This document shows, piece by piece, positions 51,672 through 60,072 of a stretch of DNA of 64,000 bases. The notes below the pieces were generated by a model. It made no database searches. It saw only the letters and a list, made by a program, of their open reading frames with translations, and had not been told where the DNA came from. Position 1 is the stretch's first letter. Every line of letters starts with the position of its first letter. A program made the translations under genes and the position numbers. Source of the stretch: Bacteroidales bacterium (lineage in GTDB: Bacteria > Bacteroidota > Bacteroidia > Bacteroidales > WCHB1-69); contig JAKSMG010000004.1 of NCBI GenBank assembly GCA_024400755.1, positions 1-64,000 of the forward strand, in the 5' to 3' direction.

Positions 51672-51794
51672 AAATTGTCGTGGCGCGCCGCATCTCTACA
51701 TCAGCCACTAAACCTTTCTTTGGGTTATAAAGAAAGTAACGGAAAAGAAAAGCATTCTCAAGTTAAAAAAAAAAACTAAAATCAAAAGAATTTG

Positions 51795-51802
51795 TATTTT
51801 TG
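51795..51802 (+). promoter_or_regulatory. -7 promoter box upstream of the methyltransferase gene
   Basis: TATTTTTG, match to TAnnTTTG. It lies 210 bases before the ATG at 52013, an unusual distance explained by the 168-bp element between them. Confidence 0.55.
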
Positions 51803-51828
51803 CAACTCAATTAATAACAAAAAAATAA

Positions 51829-51996
51829 CGGGATAATCTCCTTTAGGTCTTGTGAAGAGATTCCGTCCCCCGCTTTGCGGCGGCGGAATGGTGGGAAACC
51901 ATTGAGCAAAAAGTGGCGGCGACGGAAGGCAACTACGATATAGTTCGGACACGATGTCACCGCAAACATCTCAACAAGATTAAAGGGGATAATCCG
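51829..51996. mobile_element. MITE-like element, copy 2 (168 bp)
   Basis: Same organisation as 4580-4746: ends CGGGATAATCTCC and (reverse complement) CGGATTATCCCC continuing to TCTTG. Inside are a hairpin TTCCG/CGGAA with a G/C-rich arm differing from copy 1 but still paired, and a second hairpin GCGGCGAC/GTCACCGC. It sits between a promoter box and the methyltransferase start, so it would be transcribed as 5' leader. Confidence 0.7.
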
Positions 51997-52012
51997 CAAA
52001 AACTTAATTCCA

Positions 52013-52888
52013 ATGAATAAAATGAAATCAGTATATAGATTTTTATCACCCAAATTTCAAAGCATTCATTTGGAATATAAAGTAAGCCCTAAGCCAAGAT
52101 TTAAATCTGGAAATCAAGCATATTCTCTTTTATTTGATATCATAAACAGAGATAAAGAATTGTATCAGAGCAATTTAGAGTTTTTTTTAAAATACACGGA
52201 TAGAATTCAAGAAATTAAAGATGCACAAGCGGAAATTAACGAAAACAATCCCGCTTGGAACAACGGATATTTACCAGGGCTGGACATTATCGGCATTTAT
52301 GGGATGATAGCCCGGTATAAACCATCGCGGTACATTGAAATCGGATCTGGAAATTCAACCAAGGTGGCAAAAAAATCCATTCAAGAAAACGGCTTAAATA
52401 CAGAAATAATTTCAATAGATCCCTTCCCAAGGGCAAATATTAACCACATTGCCGACAAAGTGATCAGAAAACCTTTCGAGAATTTATCAGAAAATAATTT
52501 CATCATTGAATCTCTTGATGAAAATGACATTTTATTCATCGACAATTCTCATCGGGTATTTCCCAATTCTGACGCGATGATTTGCTTTTTAGAATTACTC
52601 CCATTTCTAAAAAAAGGAGTCATTGTCCACTTTCACGACATTTATCTTCCCTACGATTATCCGCAATTTATGTGTGACAGATTTTACAATGAACAATATA
52701 CGCTCGCTGCTTTTCTAATGGCAAATCCAGAAAGGTACAAAACTATTCTTCCGAATTATTTCATAAGCCAGGATAACGAACTGTCAAAAATCATTGCTCC
52801 GATGTGGGAACATCCAAATCTAACGAGTGTGGAAAAACACGGAGGTTCATTTTGGCTACAAATTAGTCAAGACAACAGAATCAGGTAA
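52013..52888 (+). CDS. Class I SAM-dependent methyltransferase-like protein
   Basis: A 291-residue protein with a Methyltransf_24-like Rossmann core: YIEIGSGNSTKVAKKSIQENG (SAM motif I), TEIISIDPFPRANI, ENDILFIDNSHRVF and KKGVIVHFHDIYLPYDYP. The acidic and His residues after strands 4 and 5 resemble metal-dependent O-methyltransferases acting on surface sugars or lipids. An in-frame ATG at 52022 is an equally possible start. The substrate is unknown. The mobile-like element immediately upstream separates it from its probable promoter. Confidence 0.72.
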   Translation: MNKMKSVYRFLSPKFQSIHLEYKVSPKPRFKSGNQAYSLLFDIINRDKELYQSNLEFFLKYTDRIQEIKDAQAEINENNPAWNNGYLPGLDIIGIYGMIARYKPSRYIEIGSGNSTKVAKKSIQENGLNTEIISIDPFPRANINHIADKVIRKPFENLSENNFIIESLDENDILFIDNSHRVFPNSDAMICFLELLPFLKKGVIVHFHDIYLPYDYPQFMCDRFYNEQYTLAAFLMANPERYKTILPNYFISQDNELSKIIAPMWEHPNLTSVEKHGGSFWLQISQDNRIR

Positions 52889-52940
52889 ATTTTATAGCTT
52901 TCAATTTTGATTCATCCTCACGCAATTCAATAATTTTGCG

Positions 52941-52948
52941 TAGATTTG
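52941..52948 (+). promoter_or_regulatory. -7 promoter box for the PNGase-like gene
   Basis: TAGATTTG, match to TAnnTTTG, 31 bases before the ATG at 52980. Confidence 0.6.
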
Positions 52949-52979
52949 CCTTGTATTTTTCGGCAATAAAAAACTTTCG

Positions 52980-54746
52980 ATGAAAATGAAAAAAAACTTA
53001 CTATTTTTGTTGATGGCATTAGGATGTTACGCCCTATGCACAGCACAAACAAACCCGGTCAAAATTTCGCCCAAAGCCAACCATTTTCAATACAATGTTT
53101 ATGAATATGGCGATGTAATTGACACTTCCGCCACCCATATTTTGCTGAATGGCAATGATTATATCATTATGGATGAGGAAGAAAACGGAAAATTTGTGCC
53201 CGGCTACGCAAAGCAACTTTTGGTAGTGAAATTGAGTCAAGACAGTGCTTACGAGCACGTCCATTTTGAAGGAGACGCCAACGAGATACTGTATGAAGTG
53301 GCTTCCGGCTTTAGCCGCGACGACATACAATTTGACACGGCCAAAATCAACGGACTGACGCGCTACACCTGCAGTATCAACAGCAACAAATTGGAATTTT
53401 ATGTTCAGGATTACGCCAGCGACATCACGCCGATTCCCTACTACGGAAGATTTCACGGCATTCTCGTCAGTTATTGGCGAAACGGACAAAAGCGACTGGA
53501 ACTGAATAAGACTTTTGTAGATAAAACCATCAAAAACGAATTACAGAATCCATTCGTCGTTGGTCCTTTCCAACGAATCAGCGAGAAGGAATTTTCCAGA
53601 ATGAAAAGGCAAAAGATGATTATCACGCATCGGATTTTTGATAACGAACAACTTTGCTGGGGAAAGAAGGACGACCACGTTGAAAATGCCGACCAGATTC
53701 CTTACGACAGCGTGCTGCATTTCGCAGGCGGCACCCTGATTTTGAAAAAGGTTAACCTACCCGCTCTGCCCAAGCATTATCAGACTTTCATTGAACTGCA
53801 CCAACGCTCCAACGGCGACGCCTACGACCGCACCGGCAGTGTCTTTGTCATTCCCGACGGATATTCAGGACCTACATTTTTTGACGGCATCAACCACCAT
53901 CCGGATTTGCTGCCCATCATTTATGGTCGTGACGGCCAAAAGTATCAAGGTATGGTTATGAAACGCTGGTTGGATGGGGAAACGCTGCTCAGTTACCAGC
54001 CGCCTGTGGAATTGATGCGTTTTTTCACGCCTTTCGGTGTTGGACATTTTAACGAGCGCGTTAAAATTGACGGACTCGAATGGGCGGACGAAGCCTATTA
54101 CAAGCAAGAAGTAACCGACCTCAGCGGCTATCTGCAAGGCGACGGCATCGTCATCGGCGTATGGATCGGCAACTATGACGGGGGCGGCCACAAAGTCACT
54201 TTGGACATCAAATCCTATCCCGGCGACTACCTTTGGGACGACGACAGCAGCGAGGGTGAGGATGCATTTTGCCAATCGCTGTTCAACACCTGCAACGTGC
54301 TGGAGATGGCGGGACAAAACTACGGCAAGATTTTCGGCAGCGACAGTCTAAGCGTGGAATTTGACCTCGTCAATCCCCAAAACGCCCGTCTGCGCTACAT
54401 CAGCACCGGCCACGGCGGCTGGGGCGGCGGCGACGAGTTCAACCCCAAGACCAACACCCTGCTAATTGACGGAGTACCGATGTTTTCGCACACGCCGTGG
54501 CGCGAGGACTGCGGCTGCTACCGCCAGTTGAATCCCGTCAGCGGAAACTTCTGGAACGGCGTTTCCAGCAGTGACTATTCACGCAGCGGCTGGTGTCCGG
54601 GAACCGCCACCCAACCCGTCTATTTTGACTTAAGCCAGCTCAAACCCGGAAAACACAAACTTACCATTGCCATTCCGCAGGGCGAACCCCAGGCGGGAAG
54701 CTTCAGTTATTGGTCGGTCAGCGGAGTTCTCATCACGGAACCGTAA
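52980..54746 (+). CDS. Exported PNGase F-like peptide-N-glycosidase
   Basis: A 588-residue protein with a signal peptide (LLFLLMALGCYALCTAQ), a roughly 200-residue N-terminal region, and a PNGase F-type pair of eight-stranded jelly-roll domains. Recognisable stretches are FERVKIDGLEWADEAY-like sequence near residue 355 and the active-site loop RYISTGHGGWGGGDEF (E486), followed by NTLLIDGVPMFSHTPWREDCGCYR. PNGase F removes N-glycans from asparagine, releasing them from host glycoproteins. Export fits a glycan-foraging or host-interaction role. There is no T9SS tail. It has its own -7 box. Confidence 0.8.
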   Translation: MKMKKNLLFLLMALGCYALCTAQTNPVKISPKANHFQYNVYEYGDVIDTSATHILLNGNDYIIMDEEENGKFVPGYAKQLLVVKLSQDSAYEHVHFEGDANEILYEVASGFSRDDIQFDTAKINGLTRYTCSINSNKLEFYVQDYASDITPIPYYGRFHGILVSYWRNGQKRLELNKTFVDKTIKNELQNPFVVGPFQRISEKEFSRMKRQKMIITHRIFDNEQLCWGKKDDHVENADQIPYDSVLHFAGGTLILKKVNLPALPKHYQTFIELHQRSNGDAYDRTGSVFVIPDGYSGPTFFDGINHHPDLLPIIYGRDGQKYQGMVMKRWLDGETLLSYQPPVELMRFFTPFGVGHFNERVKIDGLEWADEAYYKQEVTDLSGYLQGDGIVIGVWIGNYDGGGHKVTLDIKSYPGDYLWDDDSSEGEDAFCQSLFNTCNVLEMAGQNYGKIFGSDSLSVEFDLVNPQNARLRYISTGHGGWGGGDEFNPKTNTLLIDGVPMFSHTPWREDCGCYRQLNPVSGNFWNGVSSSDYSRSGWCPGTATQPVYFDLSQLKPGKHKLTIAIPQGEPQAGSFSYWSVSGVLITEP

Positions 54747-54764
54747 GACTATTGAAAAAATTCG

Positions 54765-54772
54765 TATTTTTG
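54765..54772 (+). promoter_or_regulatory. -7 promoter box for the LpxH-like gene
   Basis: TATTTTTG, match to TAnnTTTG, 17 bases before the ATG at 54790. Confidence 0.65.
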
Positions 54773-54789
54773 CATTTATAATCATTTTT

Positions 54790-55569
54790 ATGGCAACTAT
54801 CTTTCAACAGGCAATTACGATTCAGGGAAATGCGTTTTTCGCATCCGATTTTCACTTGGGTGTTCCCAATGAAAAGGAAAGTAATATCCGTGAAAGAAAA
54901 ATTGTCCAATGGTTAGACGAAATCAAGTTGGAATGTACCCACCTCTTCCTTTTAGGCGACATCTTCGACTACTGGTTTGAATATAAGGACGTGGTTCCTC
55001 GCGGCTATATTATGCTGTTGGCCAAACTTCAAGAATTACACGAATCAGGCATCACCATTTACTATTTCACCGGAAATCACGATATGTGGGTACAAGATTA
55101 TTTCTCCCAAACATTTGGAGCGATTGTTTTCAGGAAGCAACAAGCGTTTGTCATCAACGGGAAAAGATGTATGGTGGGGCACGGCGATGGATTGGGGCCC
55201 AAAGATCTGGGCTATAAATTCATCAAAGGCGTTTTTGCCTTCCGTCCCAACCGCAAACTTTACGGCTGCCTGCACCCCCGTCACAGTTTCGCCATCGCAC
55301 GCTTTTTTTCACACAAAAGCCGCACGATGACCTCGGCAGACGAGATTTCCTATATGGGTGATGACAAGGAAATGCTGGTGCAATACTGCCAACAGATTAT
55401 CCAACACGAAGATATTCATTTTTTCATTTACGGCCATCGACATTTGATGATTGAAAAAAACATTGGCGACAAAGCGGTTTATTTCAACATCGGCGATTGG
55501 ATTAGCCATTATAGCTATTTGGAATTTAAGGAAAACGATGGACCGAAATTAAAGCAATACGATAAATAG
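54790..55569 (+). CDS. UDP-2,3-diacylglucosamine diphosphatase (LpxH-like)
   Basis: About 259 residues, metallophosphoesterase fold. All metal-site motifs are present: FASDFHLGVPN, LFLLGDIFDYWFEY, YFTGNHDMW, GHGDGLGPKD and YGHRHLMIE. The DYWFEY stretch and overall length match LpxH-type enzymes, which form lipid X in lipid A synthesis at the inner membrane. The ATG at 54790 follows a -7 box; the longer frame overlaps the upstream gene. era follows after nine bases. Confidence 0.85.
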   Translation: MATIFQQAITIQGNAFFASDFHLGVPNEKESNIRERKIVQWLDEIKLECTHLFLLGDIFDYWFEYKDVVPRGYIMLLAKLQELHESGITIYYFTGNHDMWVQDYFSQTFGAIVFRKQQAFVINGKRCMVGHGDGLGPKDLGYKFIKGVFAFRPNRKLYGCLHPRHSFAIARFFSHKSRTMTSADEISYMGDDKEMLVQYCQQIIQHEDIHFFIYGHRHLMIEKNIGDKAVYFNIGDWISHYSYLEFKENDGPKLKQYDK

Positions 55570-55578
55570 AAGAAATTT

Positions 55579-56472
55579 ATGGAACAAACAACACATAGAG
55601 CGGGATTTGTAAACCTCATCGGCAATCCGAACGTGGGAAAGAGTACCTTGATGAATCGCTTGGTAGGTGAAAACCTGTCCATTATTACGGCCAAGGCACA
55701 AACCACGCGCCACCGCATCAAAGGAATTGTCAACGGCGATGATTTTCAGATTGTCTATTCTGATCTTCCCGGCATTCTCACGCCTGCCTACAAAATGCAG
55801 GAAATGATGATGCGTTTTGTTACCGAATCACTGAAAGACGCCGACGTAGTGCTTTATTTGGTAGAATGCGGAGAAAGTAAGTACAACGAGGAAATTATCA
55901 ACAAACTGAATGCCCTTGAAATCCCCATCATTCTTGTTATCAATAAAATAGACAAAGCGACAGCCGAACAAATCGAAGCTGCCAAACAGCTTTGGCAAGG
56001 ACTGCTTCCCAAAGCCGACTGCGTGGAAATTTCGGCCCGCGACGACAAAAACATTCCGGTGCTGATAGAGAAAATCAAACAGCACCTTCCAATTTCTCCG
56101 GCCTATTTCCCAAAAGACGAACTCACCGACCGACCCGTCCGCTTCTTCGTTTCGGAAATCATCAGAGAAAAATTATTGCTATTATACAAAAAAGAAATTC
56201 CCTATAGCGTTGAAGTTGTCGTAGATAGTTTCAAGGAAGAAGACGATATGATTCGCATTGGCACCATCCTGTACGTTGAACGCGACACCCAGAAAGCCAT
56301 CATCATCGGCAGCAAAGGCACCGCCATCAAACGACTGGGAATCGAGGCCCGCACCGCCATCGAAGAATTCTTGGGCAAACACGTTTACCTGGATATGTCG
56401 GTCAAGGTTCTCAAGGATTGGCGCAACAACGACCTGCTGATGAAGCGTTTTGGCTATTCCGAAGCCGACTAA
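55579..56472 (+). CDS. era: GTPase Era
   Basis: A 297-residue GTPase for 16S rRNA maturation and 30S assembly. G1 is GNPNVGKSTL, G3 is DLPGILTPAYKMQ (the usual DTPG has Leu here), G4 is NKID, G5 is ISARDDKN. The C-terminal KH domain shows TILYVERDTQKAIIIGSKGTAIKRLG. Full length. It is convergent with trkH, with a five-base gap. Confidence 0.96.
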   Translation: MEQTTHRAGFVNLIGNPNVGKSTLMNRLVGENLSIITAKAQTTRHRIKGIVNGDDFQIVYSDLPGILTPAYKMQEMMMRFVTESLKDADVVLYLVECGESKYNEEIINKLNALEIPIILVINKIDKATAEQIEAAKQLWQGLLPKADCVEISARDDKNIPVLIEKIKQHLPISPAYFPKDELTDRPVRFFVSEIIREKLLLLYKKEIPYSVEVVVDSFKEEDDMIRIGTILYVERDTQKAIIIGSKGTAIKRLGIEARTAIEEFLGKHVYLDMSVKVLKDWRNNDLLMKRFGYSEAD

Positions 56473-56477
56473 AACTT

Positions 56478-58280
56478 CTAACCCACCATAAAATAAGTTT
56501 CCGGATAAGTATGATTGGATTCGACAGAACGCTTGCCCAAGGCGTAGGCAATCGTCAAAGTTCCAATTCGACCGATATACATATCCATCACTAAGACAAA
56601 CTTGCCCGCATCAGAGAACGCGGCTTGGCAATTGGTGGATAAACCGCAAGTCGTAAAGGCGGAAATGGATTCAAACAAGATATTGATAAGGTTGGTTTCA
56701 GGTTCTAAAATAGCCAACACAAACACGGAAACAAAGATAATGCCAATAGACAGTACCACGATGGAATAGGCCTTGTCCACCAAACTGAAAGGAATCGTCT
56801 TTTTATCGAACTCAATGTGTTTCTTGCCCTTGATGGTAGCAAAAACAGACTTCATCAACACGAAGAAAGTGGTTGTCTTTATACCGCCGCCCGTAGAACC
56901 CGGTGACGCTCCGATAAAGATAATCATCATCACCAGCAGCATTCCCGGAATGGAAATCGCATTGACATCAATAATATTAAAACCGGCAGTTCGACCAGAA
57001 ATAATCTGGAACATACTGGCAAAGATTTTATCTACCAAGGTGTTTTTTTCAGCCAGGGAATGATTATACTCCAAGAAGAAAAACAGAAGCGTACCAATGA
57101 TAATAATGCCGAAAGTAGTCAGCAAAACGATTTTTGTTCCTGGAGAAAGCTGTTTCCATCTGTATTTTTTTCTTTCACGAATGATAGCCGGATTGAAGAA
57201 CTCGCTGATTGTCACAAAGCCAATGCCACCCAAGAAGACCAGGATCATAATAATTGTTTGAGGGAAAAAGCTGTTGCAGACCTGGGCATCGCGGAAACTG
57301 GCGTCCCAAAGGGCAAAACCGGCATTATTGAAAGCCGAAACAGCGTGGAAAAGCGAATAAAAGAACGTCGTTCCCTTTCCGTCAAAAAAGCCGGTGGTAC
57401 GCCAATACATATAAAACATCAGAACTCCAGACGCCTCAATGATGAGGGTTGCCAAGATAATCTGACGTAATAAACTGAAAGTATCGGAAACCTTGTTGGC
57501 CGACAGCATATCCTTAACCAGATACTGGTAACGCAAACCCACAAACGAACGGGACAAGAACGTGGTAAAGAATGTTGCAAACGACAAGATACTCATACCG
57601 CCCAACTGCATTAGAATCATAATCACCACTTGTCCTTGAAAGGAAAAATCGTTGGCGGTACTCAACACCGTCAAGCCGGTAACGCAGCTGGCACTCGTAG
57701 CCGTAAACAACGCGTCAATAAACGAAATATGGTGCGTGGTCATTCGCGGCAACGAAAGCAAAATCGTACCAAGAACAATTAAAATGAAGAATGACGCCAT
57801 CAGCAAAAACGGCGGGCTGAGGTCAATTTTTCCCAAAAGCGTACTGGCCTTTGCCAATTCAATCATCACAATTACCAGAAAATACAACTGAATACATAAT
57901 ATGTATATGTTTTCATATTTGGATAATTGAAAAAGATCGAATCCAAATAGTGAAAATAGAATAAAATGCAACAATAAAACGACAATAATCGTAAATTCGA
58001 ACCAAGATTTCCTAATATATTTACGTTTATGGAGCGAATAAAACATCAATAGGAAATACTTGAAAATATAAAAGATCAAACTGGAATAAACCAGGCCTCG
58101 AATAATTGAAACCACGGTAGAACTCATATAGCAGCCGTGGTAAAAGACAATGGCGGCAATCGTGACCACAGAGACAATAAAACTCAGAATCTGCATAGTC
58201 TTCTCCACCGATTGTTTGCGCTGGACAATATGCAAATCGATTTTTGTCTTGGTTTTGGTCAACAAGGGATCCGTCATCAC
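56478..58280 (-). CDS. trkH: Trk-type potassium transporter, TrkH subunit
   Basis: A 600-residue membrane protein of the TrkH/KtrB superfamily. Four pore-loop repeats can be seen around TATSASCVTGLTVL, AVSAFNNAGFAL, ISGRTAGFNIID and ISAFTTCGLSTN, each providing a selectivity-filter Gly. An N-terminal extension of about 150 residues with extra membrane segments precedes the pore part. It imports K+ (or Na+) and is gated by the TrkA subunit encoded immediately upstream (one-base gap). Confidence 0.92.
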   Translation of the reverse strand: MMTDPLLTKTKTKIDLHIVQRKQSVEKTMQILSFIVSVVTIAAIVFYHGCYMSSTVVSIIRGLVYSSLIFYIFKYFLLMFYSLHKRKYIRKSWFEFTIIVVLLLHFILFSLFGFDLFQLSKYENIYILCIQLYFLVIVMIELAKASTLLGKIDLSPPFLLMASFFILIVLGTILLSLPRMTTHHISFIDALFTATSASCVTGLTVLSTANDFSFQGQVVIMILMQLGGMSILSFATFFTTFLSRSFVGLRYQYLVKDMLSANKVSDTFSLLRQIILATLIIEASGVLMFYMYWRTTGFFDGKGTTFFYSLFHAVSAFNNAGFALWDASFRDAQVCNSFFPQTIIMILVFLGGIGFVTISEFFNPAIIRERKKYRWKQLSPGTKIVLLTTFGIIIIGTLLFFFLEYNHSLAEKNTLVDKIFASMFQIISGRTAGFNIIDVNAISIPGMLLVMMIIFIGASPGSTGGGIKTTTFFVLMKSVFATIKGKKHIEFDKKTIPFSLVDKAYSIVVLSIGIIFVSVFVLAILEPETNLINILFESISAFTTCGLSTNCQAAFSDAGKFVLVMDMYIGRIGTLTIAYALGKRSVESNHTYPETYFMVG

Positions 58281-58281
58281 G

Positions 58282-58977
58282 CTACTGATTTATCTTGATA
58301 AAATTATCGATATCTATTGATTTTCCGAAAAGCACAAAGACATCATTTTCCTTGATTTGGGCAGTGTTTTCGGGCACGCCGAGAATATGTTCCTCCTTGT
58401 CGATTTTATCCGCCACAACCTCTTCAAACGCACGTCGAATCGTAATCAGACTCAAGCGGTGATTATCTCGGAAATTAATATCTCCGACCGTAAGTCCGAC
58501 GAGACGGTGCGGCGTGATGATTTCCGCGATTCGATATTCATCTGGAAGTTGCAGATACGACAACATACTTGGATTCATCAACCTTTCCGCAAAAAGCTTT
58601 CCGATTTCATCTTCCGGAGAAAGAAATTCGGTAATACCCATCTTTCCCAAAATAATACGCTGGCTTTCGCCCATAGAACGACAGATGATGCGCTTCACAT
58701 TCAAGTCGAGCAAATTGGCGGCACAGAGCAGTCGTTTGACAAAATCGTTGCCGATGGCGACAATGACCGCATCAAAATCCTGAATATTTTCGCCCATTAG
58801 GGCACGCTTGTTCGTGGCGTCAATACACACGGAATACGCCACGTCTTCGGAGATTTCCTGCACCACATTGATGTCAGAATCAATAACTAACACTTCCGCG
58901 CCCTTTTCCGAAAGAGCCGTTGCGATAGCCGAGCCAAAATGCCCCGCTCCTATAATGGCAAACTTTTCATTCGACAT
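58282..58977 (-). CDS. trkA: Trk potassium uptake regulator TrkA (RCK protein)
   Basis: A 231-residue regulatory subunit: one N-terminal RCK domain with the nucleotide motif IIGAGHFGSAIATALSEKGAEVLVID and one C-terminal TrkA_C domain (residues about 140-231, ending NDVFVLFGKSIDID). This single-RCK form is the KtrA-like type, which forms an octameric ring and controls the channel in response to adenine nucleotides. It precedes trkH in one operon with its own -7 box. Confidence 0.93.
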   Translation of the reverse strand: MSNEKFAIIGAGHFGSAIATALSEKGAEVLVIDSDINVVQEISEDVAYSVCIDATNKRALMGENIQDFDAVIVAIGNDFVKRLLCAANLLDLNVKRIICRSMGESQRIILGKMGITEFLSPEDEIGKLFAERLMNPSMLSYLQLPDEYRIAEIITPHRLVGLTVGDINFRDNHRLSLITIRRAFEEVVADKIDKEEHILGVPENTAQIKENDVFVLFGKSIDIDNFIKINQ

Positions 58978-59003
58978 ACTATCATTATTTATAATATCGG
59001 TGG

Positions 59004-59011
59004 CAAAAATA
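59004..59011 (-). promoter_or_regulatory. -7 promoter box for trkA-trkH
   Basis: TATTTTTG on the minus strand, 26 bases before the trkA ATG; match to TAnnTTTG. Confidence 0.65.
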
Positions 59012-59051
59012 GTAAAATTTTTTATTTCGCCGAAGATAAAGAAATTTGAAG

Positions 59052-59059
59052 TACTTTTG
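59052..59059 (+). promoter_or_regulatory. -7 promoter box for tRNA-Arg
   Basis: TACTTTTG, match to TAnnTTTG, 12 bases before the tRNA 5' end, the same spacing as at tRNA-Gln. Confidence 0.7.
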
Positions 59060-59071
59060 CATTTTGAAATT

Positions 59072-59143
59072 GGCTCTGTAGTTCAATGGATAGAATGGAG
59101 GTTTCCTAAACCTTAGATTTGGGTTCGATTCCCAGCGGAGCTA
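59072..59143 (+). tRNA. tRNA-Arg (anticodon CCT)
   Basis: Cloverleaf with acceptor GGCTCTG/CGGAGCT (two G-U pairs), D-arm GTTCAATGGATAGAAT, anticodon loop TTCCTAA (anticodon CCT), T-loop TTCGATT. Discriminator A; CCA not encoded. It has its own promoter box and terminator, so it is a single-gene unit. It reads AGG codons. Confidence 0.93.
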
Positions 59144-59148
59144 CTGAA

Positions 59149-59183
59149 AGAGGTTCCTGCGTGACTCAGGACCTCTTTTTTTT
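59149..59183 (+). terminator. Intrinsic terminator of tRNA-Arg
   Basis: AGAGGTTCCTG pairs with CAGGACCTCT (one bulged T), followed by a T-run. It starts six bases after the tRNA. The stretch 59184-59387 that follows contains no gene. Confidence 0.9.
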
Positions 59184-59387
59184 CAGAATTACTCCTTTTC
59201 GTTTTGCAAAAAGATTCATTCCTTCGCTTCTGCAAAATGACAACATTTTTTGACAATTTGTCGTTGGAAACGCATATTTCTGTTCACAGTTCACAAATCA
59301 CAAATATCTTTCCCTGTTTTTTCGCTTTATCGTTTTTCTCAATAAAAGCATTCATAAAACAATGCTTTTTCAATGGAAAAATAACTC

Positions 59388-59395
59388 TATTTTTG
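59388..59395 (+). promoter_or_regulatory. -7 promoter box for the lipocalin gene
   Basis: TATTTTTG, match to TAnnTTTG, 68 bases before the ATG at 59464. Confidence 0.55.
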
Positions 59396-59463
59396 TCGGC
59401 GAAATTAAAACCAAAAAAACAAAATTTATCAACCTCAGTATTAACCATCAAAAACAAAAAACC

Positions 59464-60003
59464 ATGAACAAATTATTCACTTACTTATGCGGAATCCTCG
59501 GATTTGTAGGATTATCTTCTTGTGCCTGCACCAAGAGCACGCCCATCAACAACTCGACAGTGACCGAATTGGACATCAACAAGTATATGGGGCACTGGTA
59601 CGAAATCGCACGCTTTGACCATTCTTTTGAAAGAGGTTTGGAAGGATGTACGGCTGATTACGAGCTGAAAAGCGACGGCACCGTCAAAGTCACCAACTCG
59701 GGCTACCGCGGCAGCTTAGACGGAAATTTCAAGCAAAGTATCGGTAAAGCCCGCCGTCCCAACGAGAATGTCCCCGGACAATTGGAGGTTTCTTTCTTTA
59801 TGAATTTCTATTCTCAATACAACGTAATGGAATTGGCTCCGGACTATAGGTTTTCGTTGGTAGGAAGCAAAACCGACAAATACCTGTGGATTTTGAGTCG
59901 AACACCGGAAATGGATGGGAAAGACTTGGAGTTTGTACTCCAGCAAGCTAAAAATCGCGGCTATGACACCAATAAATTAATTTGGGTTAAACATAGTAAA
60001 TAA
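59464..60003 (+). CDS. Lipocalin family lipoprotein (Blc-like)
   Basis: About 179 residues. Lipoprotein signal with Cys near residue 20 (GLSSCACTK), then the bacterial lipocalin signatures KYMGHWYEIARFDHSFERGLEGCTADYEL (GxW motif), YNVMELAPDYRFSLVGS and YLWILSRTPEM. Bacterial lipocalins bind lipids such as lysophospholipids at the outer membrane. The ATG at 59464 gives the lipoprotein signal. It stands alone between a tRNA and hydG, with its own promoter and terminator. Confidence 0.9.
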   Translation: MNKLFTYLCGILGFVGLSSCACTKSTPINNSTVTELDINKYMGHWYEIARFDHSFERGLEGCTADYELKSDGTVKVTNSGYRGSLDGNFKQSIGKARRPNENVPGQLEVSFFMNFYSQYNVMELAPDYRFSLVGSKTDKYLWILSRTPEMDGKDLEFVLQQAKNRGYDTNKLIWVKHSK

Positions 60004-60019
60004 ATCTTAGTTATTATTG

Positions 60020-60055
60020 AAAAAGGGGCGATTTCTGCAAATCGTCCCTTTTTTC
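60020..60055. terminator. Terminator between lipocalin and hydG
   Basis: AAAAAGGGGCGATTT pairs with AAATCGTCCCTTTTTT around CTGC. With A-runs on one side and T-runs on the other it can act in both directions, for lipocalin (plus) and hydG (minus). Confidence 0.85.
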
Positions 60056-60072
60056 TTTTAAATTGATTTCGA

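Noticed and set aside
59184..59387. Possible third MITE-like copy after tRNA-Arg (ATTCCTTCGCTTCTGC followed by AAAATGAC)
   Set aside because: Only a short core resemblance; the terminal repeats and second hairpin of the element are missing.
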